Shown one piece after another: positions 51,973 through 60,089 of a DNA stretch of 64,000 nt. A model generated the notes under the pieces. It was not told the origin of the DNA. It was given only the letters and a program-made list of their open reading frames with translations, and did not search any database. The DNA comes from Pseudomonas sp. HMWF032 (lineage in GTDB: Bacteria > Pseudomonadota > Gammaproteobacteria > Pseudomonadales > Pseudomonadaceae), in contig NZ_QAIG01000013.1 of the NCBI RefSeq assembly GCF_003060885.1, positions 330,151 to 394,150 on the forward strand, in the 5' to 3' direction. A program made the translations under genes and the position numbers. The stretch's first letter is position 1, and each line of letters begins with the position of its first letter.

Positions 51973-52986
51973 ATGCAAGCCGTGAAACAACAGGTGTTCA
52001 AACTGATCGCCCTGATTCAGCGCAATCCGGGGATGGTGGCGATCTTTGGCTTTGCCTCGGGGTTGGCGAGCTTTCTGCTGGTCGAGCGCCAGGCCGAGCT
52101 GGCGCGGGTGCTGGCGCTGGTGATGCTGGTCAGCTGGTTGTGGCTGATTCTGGAAAACATCCTGCGTGAGCGCATCGCCCAATGGTTCGGCTTTGAGCTG
52201 CCGCCGCCGCTGCTGCGCTATGCCACGCAGATGATCCATCAGGAAAGCCTGTTCTTCGTTCTGCCGTTCTTCTTTATCACCACCACCTGGAACAGTGGCC
52301 AACTGCTGTTCAGCGGCCTGCTGGCCAGCGCGGCGCTGATTTCGATCATTGATCCGCTGTACTACAAGTGGCTGGCCCCCAAGCGCTGGCTGTTTCTCGC
52401 CTATCACACCCTGGCGCTGTTCGCCGTGCTGCTCACGGCGCTGCCGATCATCTTCAAGCTGACCACCCCGCAGAGCTATCAGCTGGCGTTGGCGGCGGCG
52501 GTGTTGCTGTCGTTTCCCTCGCTGTTCGCGATCATCACCGTGCGTCGTTGGTGGCGTGGCCTGCTGTTGGTGGGTATGACCCTGGCCATTGGTGCAACTG
52601 GCTGGCTGGCGCGTACCTGGGTGCCGCCGGCCACCCTGTGGCTGACCGAGGTGGCGGTGACCAGTGAATTCGATAACCAGAACCGCGCGCCTGGCGACAG
52701 CATCAAGGAGCTGAGCGTGGCGCAACTGCGCAGCCAGGGCCTGTTCGCCTACACCGCGATCAGTGCACCGCGTGGGCTGAATGAGCGGATTTATCACGTC
52801 TGGCGCCGCGATGGTGACGAAGTCGAACGCATCGCCCTGGATATCCACGGCGGGCGCAAGAAAGGCTACCGCGCCTGGACCCACAAGAAGAACTTCCCCG
52901 CCGACGCCGTAGGCCGCTGGCAGGTGCAGGTGCTGACCGAAGCCGGGCAGATGATTGGGGTGCTGCGGTTTAAGGTGGTGGAGTAG
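51973..52986 (+). CDS. Membrane protein with C-terminal DUF2914 domain
   Basis: A 337-residue protein with about seven membrane segments in the first 220 residues, followed by a soluble DUF2914-like beta domain (~230-337; VYHVWRRDGDEVERIALDI, GRWQVQVLTEAGQMIGVLRF). Resembles the DUF5924/DUF2914 proteins of pseudomonads; function unknown. Starts 11 bases after the VOC gene, so the two are likely co-transcribed. Confidence 0.78.
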   Translation: MQAVKQQVFKLIALIQRNPGMVAIFGFASGLASFLLVERQAELARVLALVMLVSWLWLILENILRERIAQWFGFELPPPLLRYATQMIHQESLFFVLPFFFITTTWNSGQLLFSGLLASAALISIIDPLYYKWLAPKRWLFLAYHTLALFAVLLTALPIIFKLTTPQSYQLALAAAVLLSFPSLFAIITVRRWWRGLLLVGMTLAIGATGWLARTWVPPATLWLTEVAVTSEFDNQNRAPGDSIKELSVAQLRSQGLFAYTAISAPRGLNERIYHVWRRDGDEVERIALDIHGGRKKGYRAWTHKKNFPADAVGRWQVQVLTEAGQMIGVLRFKVVE

Positions 52987-52989
52987 CAG

Positions 52990-53075
52990 GTAGGTGGCAT
53001 TGAGGAGCACAGCGACGAAGCCCAACACCGCGTCAACGTCCTGTTGGGCTTCGCTGCGCTCAACGCCAACCTAGG
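52990..53075. repeat. Inverted interspersed repeat (GTAGGTTGGGTTGAG family)
   Basis: Arms GTAGG..ATTGAG..GCGACGAAGCCCAAC and GTTGGGCTTCGCTGCGCTCAACGCCAACCTA are inverted around a ten-base centre. Same family as 1446-1530. It sits between convergent genes (DUF2914 and SpmAB-like), where it could act as a bidirectional transcript end. Confidence 0.7.
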
Positions 53076-53106
53076 GTTTATTGCGCCGCAGATCGTTGCC
53101 GAACGC

Positions 53107-54336
53107 TTAGCCGAAGAACCAGTAGCAGACGAAGATAGCCGCCACCACCCCCGCCAACTCGGCCAGCAGCGCACAGCCCACCGCATGGCGCACACGCTGG
53201 ATGCCCACCGCACCGAAGTACACCGCCAGCACGTAGAAGGTGGTTTCCGTACTGCCCTGAATGGTCGCGGCGACCAGCGCGGGGAAGCTGTCGACGCCGT
53301 GGGTCTGCATGGTTTCGATCAGCATGGCGCGCGCCGCGCTGCCGGAGAACGGTTTGACCAACGCGGTGGGCAGCGCCTCGACAAAGCGCGTGTCCCAGCC
53401 CAGCGCCTCAATCAGCCAGCGAATGCCATCCAAACCGAACTCCAGCGCACCGGAGGCACGCAGCACACCAATCGCGCAGAGCATCGCCACCAGATAGGGC
53501 AGCAGGCTCTTGGCCACGTCGAAGCCTTCTTTCGCGCCTTCGACGAATTCCTCGTACACCGCCACCTTTTTCAAGGCGCCGAGCAGCAGAAACAGCAGGA
53601 CGATACCGAACAGGGTGAGGTTGCCGGTCAGCGATGACAGGGCCGCCAGCGCCGTAGCGGATAGGGTCGCCAGCATGGCCATAAAGCTGCCGAGCAGCAG
53701 CGCGCCCGGGATCAAATAGGCCAGCACCACCGGGTCCCACAGGCGCAGGCGCTGCATCAGCGCCACCGACAGCAAACCGACCAGGGTCGAGGCACTGGTG
53801 GCCAGCAGGATCGGCAGAAACACCAGGGTCGGGTCCGGCGCACCCTGCTGGGCGCGGTACATAAAGATGGTCACCGGCAGCAGGGTCAGTGACGAGGCGT
53901 TGAGCACCAGAAACAGGATCTGCGCATTGCTCGCCGTGGTGCTGCTGGGGTTGAGCGTTTGCAGGGAACGCATGGCTTTCAGGCCAATCGGCGTGGCGGC
54001 GTTGTCCAGGCCCAGGCCATTGGCGGCGAAGTTCATGGTGATCAGGCCGAGGGCCGGATGGCCGCGCGGCACTTCCGGCATCAACCGCGCAAACAGCGGG
54101 CCGAGCATCCGCGCCAGGGCATCGACCAGGCCGGCTTTCTCGGCAATGCGCAGCAGACCGAGCCAGAGGGTCAGGGTGCCGAATAGCAGCACCATGACTT
54201 CAACTGACAGCTTGGCCATGGCAAACAGGCTTTCAACCATGGCGGCAAACACCGCGGGATCGTCGCCGACCAACCAGCGTGACAGGCCGGCCAGCGCCGC
54301 CACCACGAAAAACCCCAGCCACAGCCAATTGAGCAT
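53107..54336 (-). CDS. Fused SpmA-SpmB-like nucleoside-recognition membrane protein
   Basis: A 409-residue protein made of two Gate (nucleoside recognition) domains. The first half contains NFAANGLGLDNAATPIG, the SpmA signature, and the second half PFSGSAARAM and GSTETTFYV, the SpmB signature. In sporulators SpmA and SpmB dehydrate the spore core, but this Gram-negative fusion has an unknown transport-like role. GAGAGAG precedes the ATG at 54336. Confidence 0.85.
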   Translation of the reverse strand: MLNWLWLGFFVVAALAGLSRWLVGDDPAVFAAMVESLFAMAKLSVEVMVLLFGTLTLWLGLLRIAEKAGLVDALARMLGPLFARLMPEVPRGHPALGLITMNFAANGLGLDNAATPIGLKAMRSLQTLNPSSTTASNAQILFLVLNASSLTLLPVTIFMYRAQQGAPDPTLVFLPILLATSASTLVGLLSVALMQRLRLWDPVVLAYLIPGALLLGSFMAMLATLSATALAALSSLTGNLTLFGIVLLFLLLGALKKVAVYEEFVEGAKEGFDVAKSLLPYLVAMLCAIGVLRASGALEFGLDGIRWLIEALGWDTRFVEALPTALVKPFSGSAARAMLIETMQTHGVDSFPALVAATIQGSTETTFYVLAVYFGAVGIQRVRHAVGCALLAELAGVVAAIFVCYWFFG

Positions 54337-54455
54337 GCCGTCTCTCTCCCAGATCAATGGGCGGGATGATAGCGCGGCTTATAGAAGGAAGGTGGAGAGC
54401 GTCTCTTCGCTGCCCTCACGCAAAGCATGGGGTCAGCAAGATATGTTGAGGATAT

Positions 54456-54513
54456 GTGGGAGGGGCTTTAGCCGCGACCGGTCTAAAGGCCTCGCGGCTA
54501 AAGCCCCTCCCAC
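54456..54513. repeat. Pseudomonas REP-like inverted pair
   Basis: GTGGGAGGGGCTTTAGCCGCGA and its exact reverse complement flank a 14-base centre. This is a typical pseudomonad repetitive extragenic palindrome, lying between the convergently irrelevant 3-prime end of ivy and the SpmAB promoter region. Confidence 0.8.
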
Positions 54514-54535
54514 GACACACCATTCGTGCGCGGCA

Positions 54536-54994
54536 CTAGTACCAATTGGGGTCGTTATTCAGTTGCTCTTGCAGCAACTGTTGAATGGCGTCGTCCGGAT
54601 CGCCGAGCCAGCGCAGGGTGGCGTGCTGGCTGGGTGCCTTGTCCGTCGGCAGGCCGTCGGGCAGTTGCACATAGAGTGCATAGGCGTCGTCCTTGTCCCA
54701 GCTGAAGGCCACGTAGAGGCGCTGGTTGAAACAGTTGTTCGCTTCACACAGCTGACCGACCAGGTACTGGTCGCCGTCGTCATCCAGACCCTGCATGGGG
54801 CTGGCGATGCCGCTCAGGTTCATCACCCAGTCCGGCAGACGGCTTTCGTCTTGCACCAGTTCCTGCCAGGTCTCTTGATACGCCGAGTCACTGGCGAGCA
54901 GTTCATTGAGGCGGAATTGGCCATCGGTGTCTGCGGCCAATGCCGCCACACTACCGCCCAGTAACAGGGCGGCAAGCAGCGTCTTGATGGTCAT
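54536..54994 (-). CDS. ivy: Ivy-family C-type lysozyme inhibitor
   Basis: A 152-residue periplasmic protein with a signal peptide (LLAALLLGGSVAALAAD). The CEANNC loop matches the CKPHDC-type inhibitory loop of Ivy, followed by LYVAFSWDKDDAYALYVQLPDG, the Ivy core. Ivy proteins block C-type lysozyme and may restrain lytic transglycosylases. In P. aeruginosa an Ivy homologue also lies near algB-kinB. Last gene of the block led by the BON protein; 10 bases after the DUF1328 gene, with AGAGAAG before the ATG. Confidence 0.88.
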   Translation of the reverse strand: MTIKTLLAALLLGGSVAALAADTDGQFRLNELLASDSAYQETWQELVQDESRLPDWVMNLSGIASPMQGLDDDGDQYLVGQLCEANNCFNQRLYVAFSWDKDDAYALYVQLPDGLPTDKAPSQHATLRWLGDPDDAIQQLLQEQLNNDPNWY

Positions 54995-55004
54995 GGCGGC
55001 TTCT

Positions 55005-55169
55005 CTATACACGTGGGCGACGGCCCATGATGAAGGACACGATAAACATCACCAGGAACACCACGAACAGAATCTTCGCGATACCCGTGGCGGTGCCGGC
55101 GATACCCCCGAAGCCCAGGACTGCAGCGATGATGGCAATAATCAGAAAGGTAATGGCCCAACTCAGCAT
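55005..55169 (-). CDS. DUF1328 small membrane protein
   Basis: A 54-residue protein made of two hydrophobic helices (LSWAITFLIIAIIAAVLGFGG and a second ending FIVSFIMG), ending GRRPRV. This is the YtjA/DUF1328 family, of unknown function and often induced in envelope stress. AAGGAG is well placed before the ATG. Ten bases separate it from ivy, so they share a transcript. Confidence 0.88.
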   Translation of the reverse strand: MLSWAITFLIIAIIAAVLGFGGIAGTATGIAKILFVVFLVMFIVSFIMGRRPRV

Positions 55170-55247
55170 GGCGATACTCCTTGCCTACTCAGGGATGCGC
55201 CGCGGCGCGGTAAGACCCGGTGTGGCGCAAACCACACCGGGCCGGGC

Positions 55248-55682
55248 TTACTGCATGGACTGCTTCAGGGTGCGCATACGGTCATGGTTGGCGCGCACGT
55301 TCGGCATTTCTGCGCTCAGCAGGGCCTGTAGATCAGGCTCGGCGCTTTCCAGAGCATCCTCGAAGGCATGCAGGATGCGGTCTTCGGCTTCTTCCAGCTG
55401 TGCCACGTCGGTGGCTTCGGTGTCACTGACCAGGGTCGCCTTGGTGTCGGCGTAAACTTGACGCAGCTTGCCGACGAAGGTGCCGCCGCTGGCGGGCTTG
55501 TCCTGGTTGGCAGCCACGTTCACCGACAGCGCGCGAATCAGCTCGCGCTTGCTCTGCGACATGTCGCGGAACAGCACCTGCAGGCGCACATCCTTCACCT
55601 CGTCATGGGCGTGCTGGTAGAAGCGCTGGCCGTCACGGGTGATTTCGATCAGTTCGTTGAGTGGCTCGCTGGTATTACTCAT
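55248..55682 (-). CDS. PA2169-family four-helix-bundle protein (DUF2383)
   Basis: A 144-residue soluble protein of four helices with ferritin-like spacing of acidic residues and histidines (ELIEITRDGQRFYQHAHDEV, DRILHAFEDAL). Matches the PA2169/DUF2383 family, whose role is unknown but linked to stress. AGGAG precedes the ATG at 55682. Located between the BON protein and DUF1328 genes. Confidence 0.85.
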   Translation of the reverse strand: MSNTSEPLNELIEITRDGQRFYQHAHDEVKDVRLQVLFRDMSQSKRELIRALSVNVAANQDKPASGGTFVGKLRQVYADTKATLVSDTEATDVAQLEEAEDRILHAFEDALESAEPDLQALLSAEMPNVRANHDRMRTLKQSMQ

Positions 55683-55773
55683 GGTGGATCTCCTGGAAGT
55701 TGTAACGGCACCCCGATAACAGGGCCGCCTCAGACAACAGGCCGCGACCCGCATGGCCACGGCTCGGATGGCT

Positions 55774-56610
55774 CTAGCTGGCGATGCGCAAGGCATCGGC
55801 GTCGACACCGCGAACGCCACGGATGTTGCGCGCGGTTTCAATTGCCAGTTGCTTCTCGGCGTTGCTCAGCACGCTGCCGCTGAGGCTGACCATGCCCTTC
55901 TGGGTATCGACTGAAATATCCAGACCGTCGAGGTTGCGGCTGTAGATAAAGCTGGATTTCACCTTGCTGGTGATCCACGCATCGCTGATCGCCACCGCGG
56001 TTTCATCAGCGGCGCTCTGCGCCTTGGCAGCGTTACTTTTGCTCGCACTGACGCTGAGCTGGTTGCTCACTTCACGCACGCCATCGGTGTTGGCGGCCAA
56101 ACGACCGGCAAGTTCCTTGGCCTCGGCGGTCTGCGCACTACCGGTCAGGCTGACTTTGCCGTTGAGTGCATTGACGTTGATGTCCAGACCTTCGGTGTTG
56201 CTGTTCCACAGCAGCTTGGATTTCACCGTGGCCACCAGGGTCGCGTCGTCAAAACGCTGCGACAGGTTCGGCGCGGCGCTGGCCTTTGCCGCAAAGGCCG
56301 GGTCGAGGGTCAGCTGATTGTCGACCTTCTTCACCCCTTCGATACCCAGGGCAATCTGCTCGGCCAGGTCGCGCTCAACATCGGTTTCCACCTTGCCGGT
56401 CAGCTTGGCGCTGCCGTTCTCCACGTCCACATCGAGGGTGAAGGGGTTGAGGTGGCGGTTAAGGGCAAACGCGGTCCAGATTGAACCTTCCTGGCGCGCC
56501 TCACTCAGCTCGCGGCTGGCATCGCCCTCGGCAGCATAGGCCGCGCAAGGAGCCAGGCCGATCAGGCCGGCGGTCGCAGTGGCCAGGACCAGCGCTTTCA
56601 ATTGATGCAT
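55774..56610 (-). CDS. Periplasmic protein with three BON domains (OsmY-like)
   Basis: A 278-residue exported protein with a signal peptide (ending AAYAAEG) and three BON domains, at about 40-105, 120-190 and 210-275, each with the LTG/LSG turn (AKLTGKV, VSLTGSA, VSLSGSV). OsmY-like proteins support envelope integrity and outer-membrane protein folding. GGAGG is nine bases before the ATG. It has a sigma-54-type promoter, an IHF site and paired upstream sites (see 56674-56802), shared with algB. Confidence 0.87.
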   Translation of the reverse strand: MHQLKALVLATATAGLIGLAPCAAYAAEGDASRELSEARQEGSIWTAFALNRHLNPFTLDVDVENGSAKLTGKVETDVERDLAEQIALGIEGVKKVDNQLTLDPAFAAKASAAPNLSQRFDDATLVATVKSKLLWNSNTEGLDINVNALNGKVSLTGSAQTAEAKELAGRLAANTDGVREVSNQLSVSASKSNAAKAQSAADETAVAISDAWITSKVKSSFIYSRNLDGLDISVDTQKGMVSLSGSVLSNAEKQLAIETARNIRGVRGVDADALRIAS

Positions 56611-56673
56611 GGCAGTTCCTCCAATGGATAACGATCAAGCAGACGGCCGTTTGTCGCCGTCGTTATTGATAGA

Positions 56674-56691
56674 TCGCAAGCCCCATGCCAG
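56674..56691 (-). promoter_or_regulatory. Sigma-54 promoter of the BON gene
   Basis: Reading the minus strand: CTGGCATGGGGCTTGCGA. GG at 56689-56688 and GC at 56677-56676 have exactly ten bases between them, and the sequence matches the YTGGCACGrNNNTTGCW consensus at 14 of 16 positions. Transcription should begin near 56664, about 54 bases before the BON ATG. Confidence 0.75.
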
Positions 56692-56718
56692 CCTCTAAAA
56701 ACAATATTAAGACTTAAA

Positions 56719-56731
56719 TATCAATTACTTA
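56719..56731 (+). promoter_or_regulatory. IHF site
   Basis: TATCAATTACTTA is a full match to the IHF consensus WATCAANNNNTTR. It lies in an A+T-rich stretch between the sigma-54 promoter and the paired upstream sites, exactly where an IHF bend is usually needed. Confidence 0.65.
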
Positions 56732-56755
56732 ATAACACTCTCCGAACATGCCATA

Positions 56756-56802
56756 CGTGCAGCTTGCATGATCGCCGCAGAACAGCCGTGCAACTTGCAT
56801 GA
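56756..56802. promoter_or_regulatory. Paired upstream activator sites
   Basis: Two copies of CGTGCA(G/A)CTTGCATGA, at 56756-56771 and 56787-56802, are 31 bases (three helical turns) apart. Each holds the dyad TGCAANTTGCA (one mismatch in the first). They sit about 92-138 bases upstream of the predicted sigma-54 start, typical of enhancer-binding proteins, and just upstream of algB, whose product is such a protein. Confidence 0.6.
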
Positions 56803-56862
56803 CGTGCTGCGGACTAACCCTGTACACGCAATGACTGTGTGCGGGATAAGAAGGAGATGGCC

Positions 56863-58215
56863 ATGCACACAAGCACGGAAGAACACAGCCTGGGGCGCAT
56901 TCTGCTGGTGGATGACGAGACGGCCATCCTGCGCACCTTCCGCTATTGCCTGGAAGATCAGGGTTATCAGGTGAGCACCGCGAGCAGCGCGGCCCAGGCC
57001 GATGCCCTATTGCTGCGCCAGGTCTTCGATCTGTGCTTTCTCGACCTGCGCCTGGGCGCGGACGATGGCCTGGAGGTACTGGCGCAAATGCGCCTGCAGG
57101 TGCCCTGGATGCGCGTGGTGATCGTCACCGCGCACACGGCAGTGGACACCGCCGTGGATGCCATTCAAGCCGGTGCTGCAGATTACTTGGTCAAACCCTG
57201 CAGTCCAGAGCAGCTGCGCCTGGCCGCCGCCAAACAGCTGGAAGCCCGCCAACGGGTCGAGCGCCTGGAACGCCTCGAAGGTTACATACGCAAGCCCGGC
57301 GATGGTCTCGACTCACAGAGCCCGGCGCTGATGGCGGTGCTGCAGACGGCCAAGCAGGTGGCCGATACCGATGCCAATATTCTGATCCTGGGTGAATCCG
57401 GCACCGGCAAGGGCGAGCTGGCACAGGCCATTCATCGCTGGAGCAAACGCGCGAAGAAGTCCTGCATCACCATCAATTGCCCGTCACTCAGTGCCGAACT
57501 GATGGAAAGCGAACTGTTCGGGCATAACCGCGGGGCTTTTACCGGCGCCAGCGAAAGCACCCTGGGCCGGGTCAACCAGGCCGATGGCGGCAGCCTGTTT
57601 CTCGACGAGATCGGCGACTTCCCACTGGCCCTGCAACCGAAGCTGCTGCGCTTTATTCAGGACAAGCAGTACGAACGCATCGGCGACCCGGTGACCCGCC
57701 AAGCCGATGTGCGGATTCTCGCGGCGACCAACCTCAATCTCGATGAAAGGGTGCAACAAGGGCGCTTTCGCGAAGACCTGCTGTATCGTCTCAACGTCAT
57801 CACCCTGACCCTGCCGCCGCTGCGCGAACGGCGCGAGGACATCCTCGACCTGGCCGAGCGCTTTCTCGCACGCTTTGTCGTCGAGTACGCACGCCCTGCG
57901 CGTAACTTCAGTGAGGAGGCGCGCGAAACGCTGCTCAGCTACGCCTGGCCGGGCAATATCCGCGAACTGCGCAACGTGATCGAACGCGCCAGCATCATCT
58001 GCACAGAAGAGCGGGTGCAGGTCAGCCACCTCGGGCTCAACGCCCCAACCAGCCACGGTGTACCGCAGATCGGTGATCAGCTGAGCCTGGAAGCCCTGGA
58101 AAAAGCCCATATCAGCGCGGTCATGGCCAACAGCGGAAGCCTTGACCAGGCCGCGAAAACCCTCGGCATCGACGCCTCAACTCTGTACCGCAAGCGCAAG
58201 CAGCTCAGCCTGTGA
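56863..58215 (+). CDS. algB: NtrC-family response regulator AlgB
   Basis: A 450-residue regulator: receiver domain with the acidic pair VDDE and phospho-acceptor Asp61 (CFLDLRLG), AAA+ sigma-54-interaction domain with Walker A GESGTGKGE, the GAFTGA loop, Walker B LFLDEIG, and a C-terminal Fis-type helix-turn-helix (LDQAAKTLGIDASTLYRK). Matches P. aeruginosa AlgB, which controls alginate and other genes with KinB. AAGGAG six bases before the ATG sets the start. Overlaps kinB by ATGA-like 4 bases. Confidence 0.92.
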   Translation: MHTSTEEHSLGRILLVDDETAILRTFRYCLEDQGYQVSTASSAAQADALLLRQVFDLCFLDLRLGADDGLEVLAQMRLQVPWMRVVIVTAHTAVDTAVDAIQAGAADYLVKPCSPEQLRLAAAKQLEARQRVERLERLEGYIRKPGDGLDSQSPALMAVLQTAKQVADTDANILILGESGTGKGELAQAIHRWSKRAKKSCITINCPSLSAELMESELFGHNRGAFTGASESTLGRVNQADGGSLFLDEIGDFPLALQPKLLRFIQDKQYERIGDPVTRQADVRILAATNLNLDERVQQGRFREDLLYRLNVITLTLPPLRERREDILDLAERFLARFVVEYARPARNFSEEARETLLSYAWPGNIRELRNVIERASIICTEERVQVSHLGLNAPTSHGVPQIGDQLSLEALEKAHISAVMANSGSLDQAAKTLGIDASTLYRKRKQLSL

Positions 58216-59987
58216 AGCTGCGCAGCCGGCTGTTTATCAGCAGCAGCGCGCTGCTTACCGTCGCCATCGTCGGGCTGCTGCTGGGGATGTTCAGCGTGCT
58301 GCAGCTGACCCAGGTGCAGAGCCAGGCGATGACCCGCAATCTGCAAATCATCGATGCCAGCCTCGGCCTGCGTCAGGAGTTGGGTAAGCAGATGATTCTG
58401 CTACTCGCGGCGGACCTCGACCGCGAGGCCCTGAAAGCGTCCGATCAGCAGTTCAAACTCTGGCTGCAACGGGCCACAGAGAGCGCCACCGCTGACAGCG
58501 ACCGTCAGGCGATTGGCGAGATCGCGCACGCCTACGCCAGCTTCGATGACTTGCTGGCCAAACCGCTGACCGTACGCCGCGAGCTGCTCAGTAATGACAG
58601 CTTCGGCCGCGCCATCGAGGCCCTGCGTGATCGCATCAACGCGGTGCAAACGCGTTATGTCGACGCCGCCGCGCTCGAAGAAACCCGCGCGCGGGAACGC
58701 GCCTGGCTGATCGCTGGCCTGCTCGGACTGATCTGCATGGCCGTGTTGGTGATCGGCTTTGTCACCGCACACAGCATCGCCCAGCGCTTCGGCCGGCCCA
58801 TCGAGGCATTGGCGCGGGCCGCCGATCAGATCGGCCAGGGCGACTTTCAGGTCACCCTGCCGCTGACCCCGGTGGCGGAAATGTCCGCCCTGAGCCAGCG
58901 CTTCGGCCTGATGGCCGAGGCCCTACGCGAGTTCAAGAGCAGCGATGTGGCCGCCCTACAGGCCGAGCAACAGCGCCTGCAAGCGGTGCTCGACAGCATC
59001 GACGACGGCCTGCTGATCTTCGATTACGCAGGCCGGGTCGAGCACGTCAACCCGGTGGCCCTGCGCCAGTTAAGCTGGGGTGCCGAGCAGCTCGGGCAGA
59101 CCCTCGACGTGGCCCTGAATCGCGCCGATCTGGCCGAGCAGCTGCACAAGGTGCTGCAGGGCGAAAGCCTGGATGAGGTACTGGACGATGTGCAGACCGA
59201 GGTCGATGGCGAGCAACGTGTACTGGCCTACAGCCTGTCTGGTGTTCATCACAGCGAAGGGCGCTTTATGGGCGCGGTGATGGTGCTGCGCGATGTCACC
59301 GAGCAGCGCGCCTTCGAGCGGGTGCGCCGCGAATTCGTGCTGCGCGCCTCGCATGAGCTGCGTACGCCGGTGACCGGCATGCTGATGGCGTTCGGCCTGC
59401 TGCAGGAGCGCCTGCAGTTTGCCGCAGAATCCCGTGAAGCCGACCTGCTCAATACCGTGGATGAGGAAATGCACCGCCTGCTGCGCCTGATCAACGACCT
59501 GCTGAGTTTCTCGCGCTACCAGAATGGCCTGCAGACCCTGGAGCTTTCTACCTGTGCCTTAGGCACGCTGCTACATCAGACCCAGCAACGCTTCACCACC
59601 CAGGCCGCCGAGCTGCAGATCAGCCTGGCCTGCGAAGTGCACGGCGATCTGCCGGACGTGCAGATCGACCCGCTACAGATCGAGCGGGTGCTCGACAACC
59701 TGATCGGCAATGCCCTGCGCCACAGCCACCCCGGCGGGCAGATCCGTCTGCAGGCACGACAGCAGGACGAACGGGTGGTGCTCAGCGTGGAAGACAACGG
59801 CGAGGGTATTCCCTATCGCCAGCAGGCGCGGATCTTCGAACCCTTCGTGCAGGTCAGCCGCAAGAAAGGCGGCGCCGGCCTCGGCCTGGCGCTGTGCAAG
59901 GAAATCGTCCAGCTGCATGGCGGACAGATCGGCGTGCATTCACGCGCCGGTCAAGGGGCGCAGTTCTACGTGGCACTGCCGGTTTAA
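58212..59987 (+). CDS. kinB: Sensor histidine kinase KinB
   Basis: A 591-residue membrane kinase: two transmembrane helices (~10-35 and ~165-190) bracket a helical periplasmic sensor, followed by HAMP, PAS (~255-360), the HisKA domain with phosphorylated His381 (RASHELRTPVTG), and HATPase with DNLIGNALRHS, VEDNGEGIPY and GGAGLGLALCKEI. Length and layout match KinB, the partner of AlgB. Starts within the end of algB. Confidence 0.92.
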   Translation: MKLRSRLFISSSALLTVAIVGLLLGMFSVLQLTQVQSQAMTRNLQIIDASLGLRQELGKQMILLLAADLDREALKASDQQFKLWLQRATESATADSDRQAIGEIAHAYASFDDLLAKPLTVRRELLSNDSFGRAIEALRDRINAVQTRYVDAAALEETRARERAWLIAGLLGLICMAVLVIGFVTAHSIAQRFGRPIEALARAADQIGQGDFQVTLPLTPVAEMSALSQRFGLMAEALREFKSSDVAALQAEQQRLQAVLDSIDDGLLIFDYAGRVEHVNPVALRQLSWGAEQLGQTLDVALNRADLAEQLHKVLQGESLDEVLDDVQTEVDGEQRVLAYSLSGVHHSEGRFMGAVMVLRDVTEQRAFERVRREFVLRASHELRTPVTGMLMAFGLLQERLQFAAESREADLLNTVDEEMHRLLRLINDLLSFSRYQNGLQTLELSTCALGTLLHQTQQRFTTQAAELQISLACEVHGDLPDVQIDPLQIERVLDNLIGNALRHSHPGGQIRLQARQQDERVVLSVEDNGEGIPYRQQARIFEPFVQVSRKKGGAGLGLALCKEIVQLHGGQIGVHSRAGQGAQFYVALPV

Positions 59988-60089
59988 ATTGGCACCAACC
60001 ACCGTCATAGCAGCGAATTCTTGCCTATGGAACTTCTCGCGGGTTGCAGAATCTCTAGCTGCGCCTTTAACCGAGCAGAGCAGTCAGGC

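Noticed and set aside
54456..54513. Rho-independent terminator
   Set aside because: The palindrome matches a dispersed REP-type repeat and has no T-run.
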